In this document: positions 63,416-64,000 of the stretch, piece by piece
Position numbering within the stretch: position 1 is the first letter of the stretch
Layout: the number at the start of each line of letters is the position of its first letter
Assembly (NCBI RefSeq): GCF_033115175.1
Contig: NC_084850.1
Span: 108,545,939-108,609,938 of the forward strand
DNA from: Lepus europaeus
Taxonomy: Eukaryota; Chordata; Mammalia; Lagomorpha; Leporidae
DNA length: 64,000 nucleotides
Reading direction: 5' to 3'
Made by a program: the position numbers and the translations under genes
The notes under the pieces: generated by a model
Told to the model about the DNA's origin: nothing
The model's database searches: none
Seen by the model: only the letters and a program-made list of their open reading frames with translations

Positions 63416-64000
63416 AGAATACAGACATAGTCTAGATTTAATCTTTTGTAATTGTACTCTTTATATTCTTTTTACTAATGTGCCATTAAAAAAATGACAG
63501 AAAATGTGTCACATAAGAAAACTACTCAGAATAGTGTAATGAGCTTCTCTGTGCTCTCATCACCCAACAATTAACTCACACCAATATTATTTCATCTATA
63601 GCTCATCCACTAGATTGTTTCACAACATATCCAAACATGATTTCACCTGTAAAAAGTTTGGATTTGTCTCTAAAATGTATTGACTTTTAAAATAAATAAC
63701 CTGTAACAGTCTCATACCTAAAACTACAATTTCTTCATCGTCAGATATCTGGTTGATGTTCAGATTTCCCAAGTTGTCTCATATTTTACAGTATGAATCA
63801 GAACCCAAACATATTTGTAAAGTACTTCTTAAACTGGAGGCTTCCCTTCCTTTTCTCTTTTTTTAACTCCTTACAAAATTTGTTGCAGAAGCCAAGTCAA
63901 GTTTCTGTCTATGTTTCGCTGATCAGTTCTCTTTGGAATCATTTAACATATTCTTCTGCCCCTGTGTTTTCATCAGCTTGGTCAATCCTCTGGGTCAAAA

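Larger units (their letters stand above)
61562..64000 (+). other. MED14 intron 26 (partial)
   Basis: Contains an inverted pair of young SINEs, a MIR, an AT palindrome and a hAT-type fossil. 63416-64000 is unique. I looked for the next coding block (expected to start LQLINS) and did not find it. Confidence 0.85.

Noticed and set aside
61562..64000. Search for MED14 exon 27
   Set aside because: No acceptor followed by sequence matching the expected continuation was found, so exon 27 lies beyond the window.

Overview
This is a mammalian nuclear window and almost certainly comes from a lagomorph (rabbit or hare type). Two observations support this. First, 26 exons with GT-AG borders join into one reading frame for MED14 (CRSP2/TRAP170/DRIP150), the backbone subunit of the Mediator complex. 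Second, the introns are packed with tRNA-derived C-type SINEs and 5'-truncated LINE-1 tails of the kind known from rabbit. No bacterial, plasmid, phage or viral gene is present. MED14 is X-linked in human, so the window probably lies on the X chromosome (inference).

Layout. Bases 1-317 are a GC-rich CpG-island promoter/5' leader. The start codon at 318 sits in a near-perfect Kozak context. Exons 1-26 follow on the + strand, ending at 61561. The joined coding part is 3684 nt (1228 codons). Human MED14 is 1454 residues, so about 226 C-terminal residues (probably exons 27-31) lie beyond base 64000. All exon phases agree and no frameshift or stop was found, so this is an intact gene cut by the window edge, not a pseudogene. 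Protein layout: Gly/Pro/Ala-rich N-terminus (about 1-50), the conserved Med14/Rgr1 N-terminal domain, the long repeat-module body (to about residue 960), a Ser/Pro-rich linker (exons 22-25), and the beginning of the C-terminal part (exon 26). Two LXXLL nuclear-receptor boxes are visible: LTDLL at 69-73 and LNILL at about 1181-1185.

Introns. I count about 39 SINE copies (roughly 18 on +, 21 on -), of which eight look young. Many have clear target-site duplications. There are also three young rabbit-type L1 3' ends at 44345, 51640 and (minus strand) 60294, several old mammalian L1 pieces mostly antisense, MIR and L2 remnants, and hAT-type DNA transposon fossils. The largest intron (intron 10, 14546-21804) holds an old L1 interrupted by a young SINE that carries a perfect three-copy tandem array of a 166-bp internal segment.

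No undescribed biological system was found. The most useful observations concern repeats acting on one gene: a SINE only 38 bp upstream of exon 8, an L1 tail about 33 bp after the exon 25 donor, close inverted SINE pairs able to form long dsRNA, antisense SINE tails that look like ready-made splice acceptors, and a 27-nt exon 2 whose in-frame skipping would destroy the first LXXLL box.
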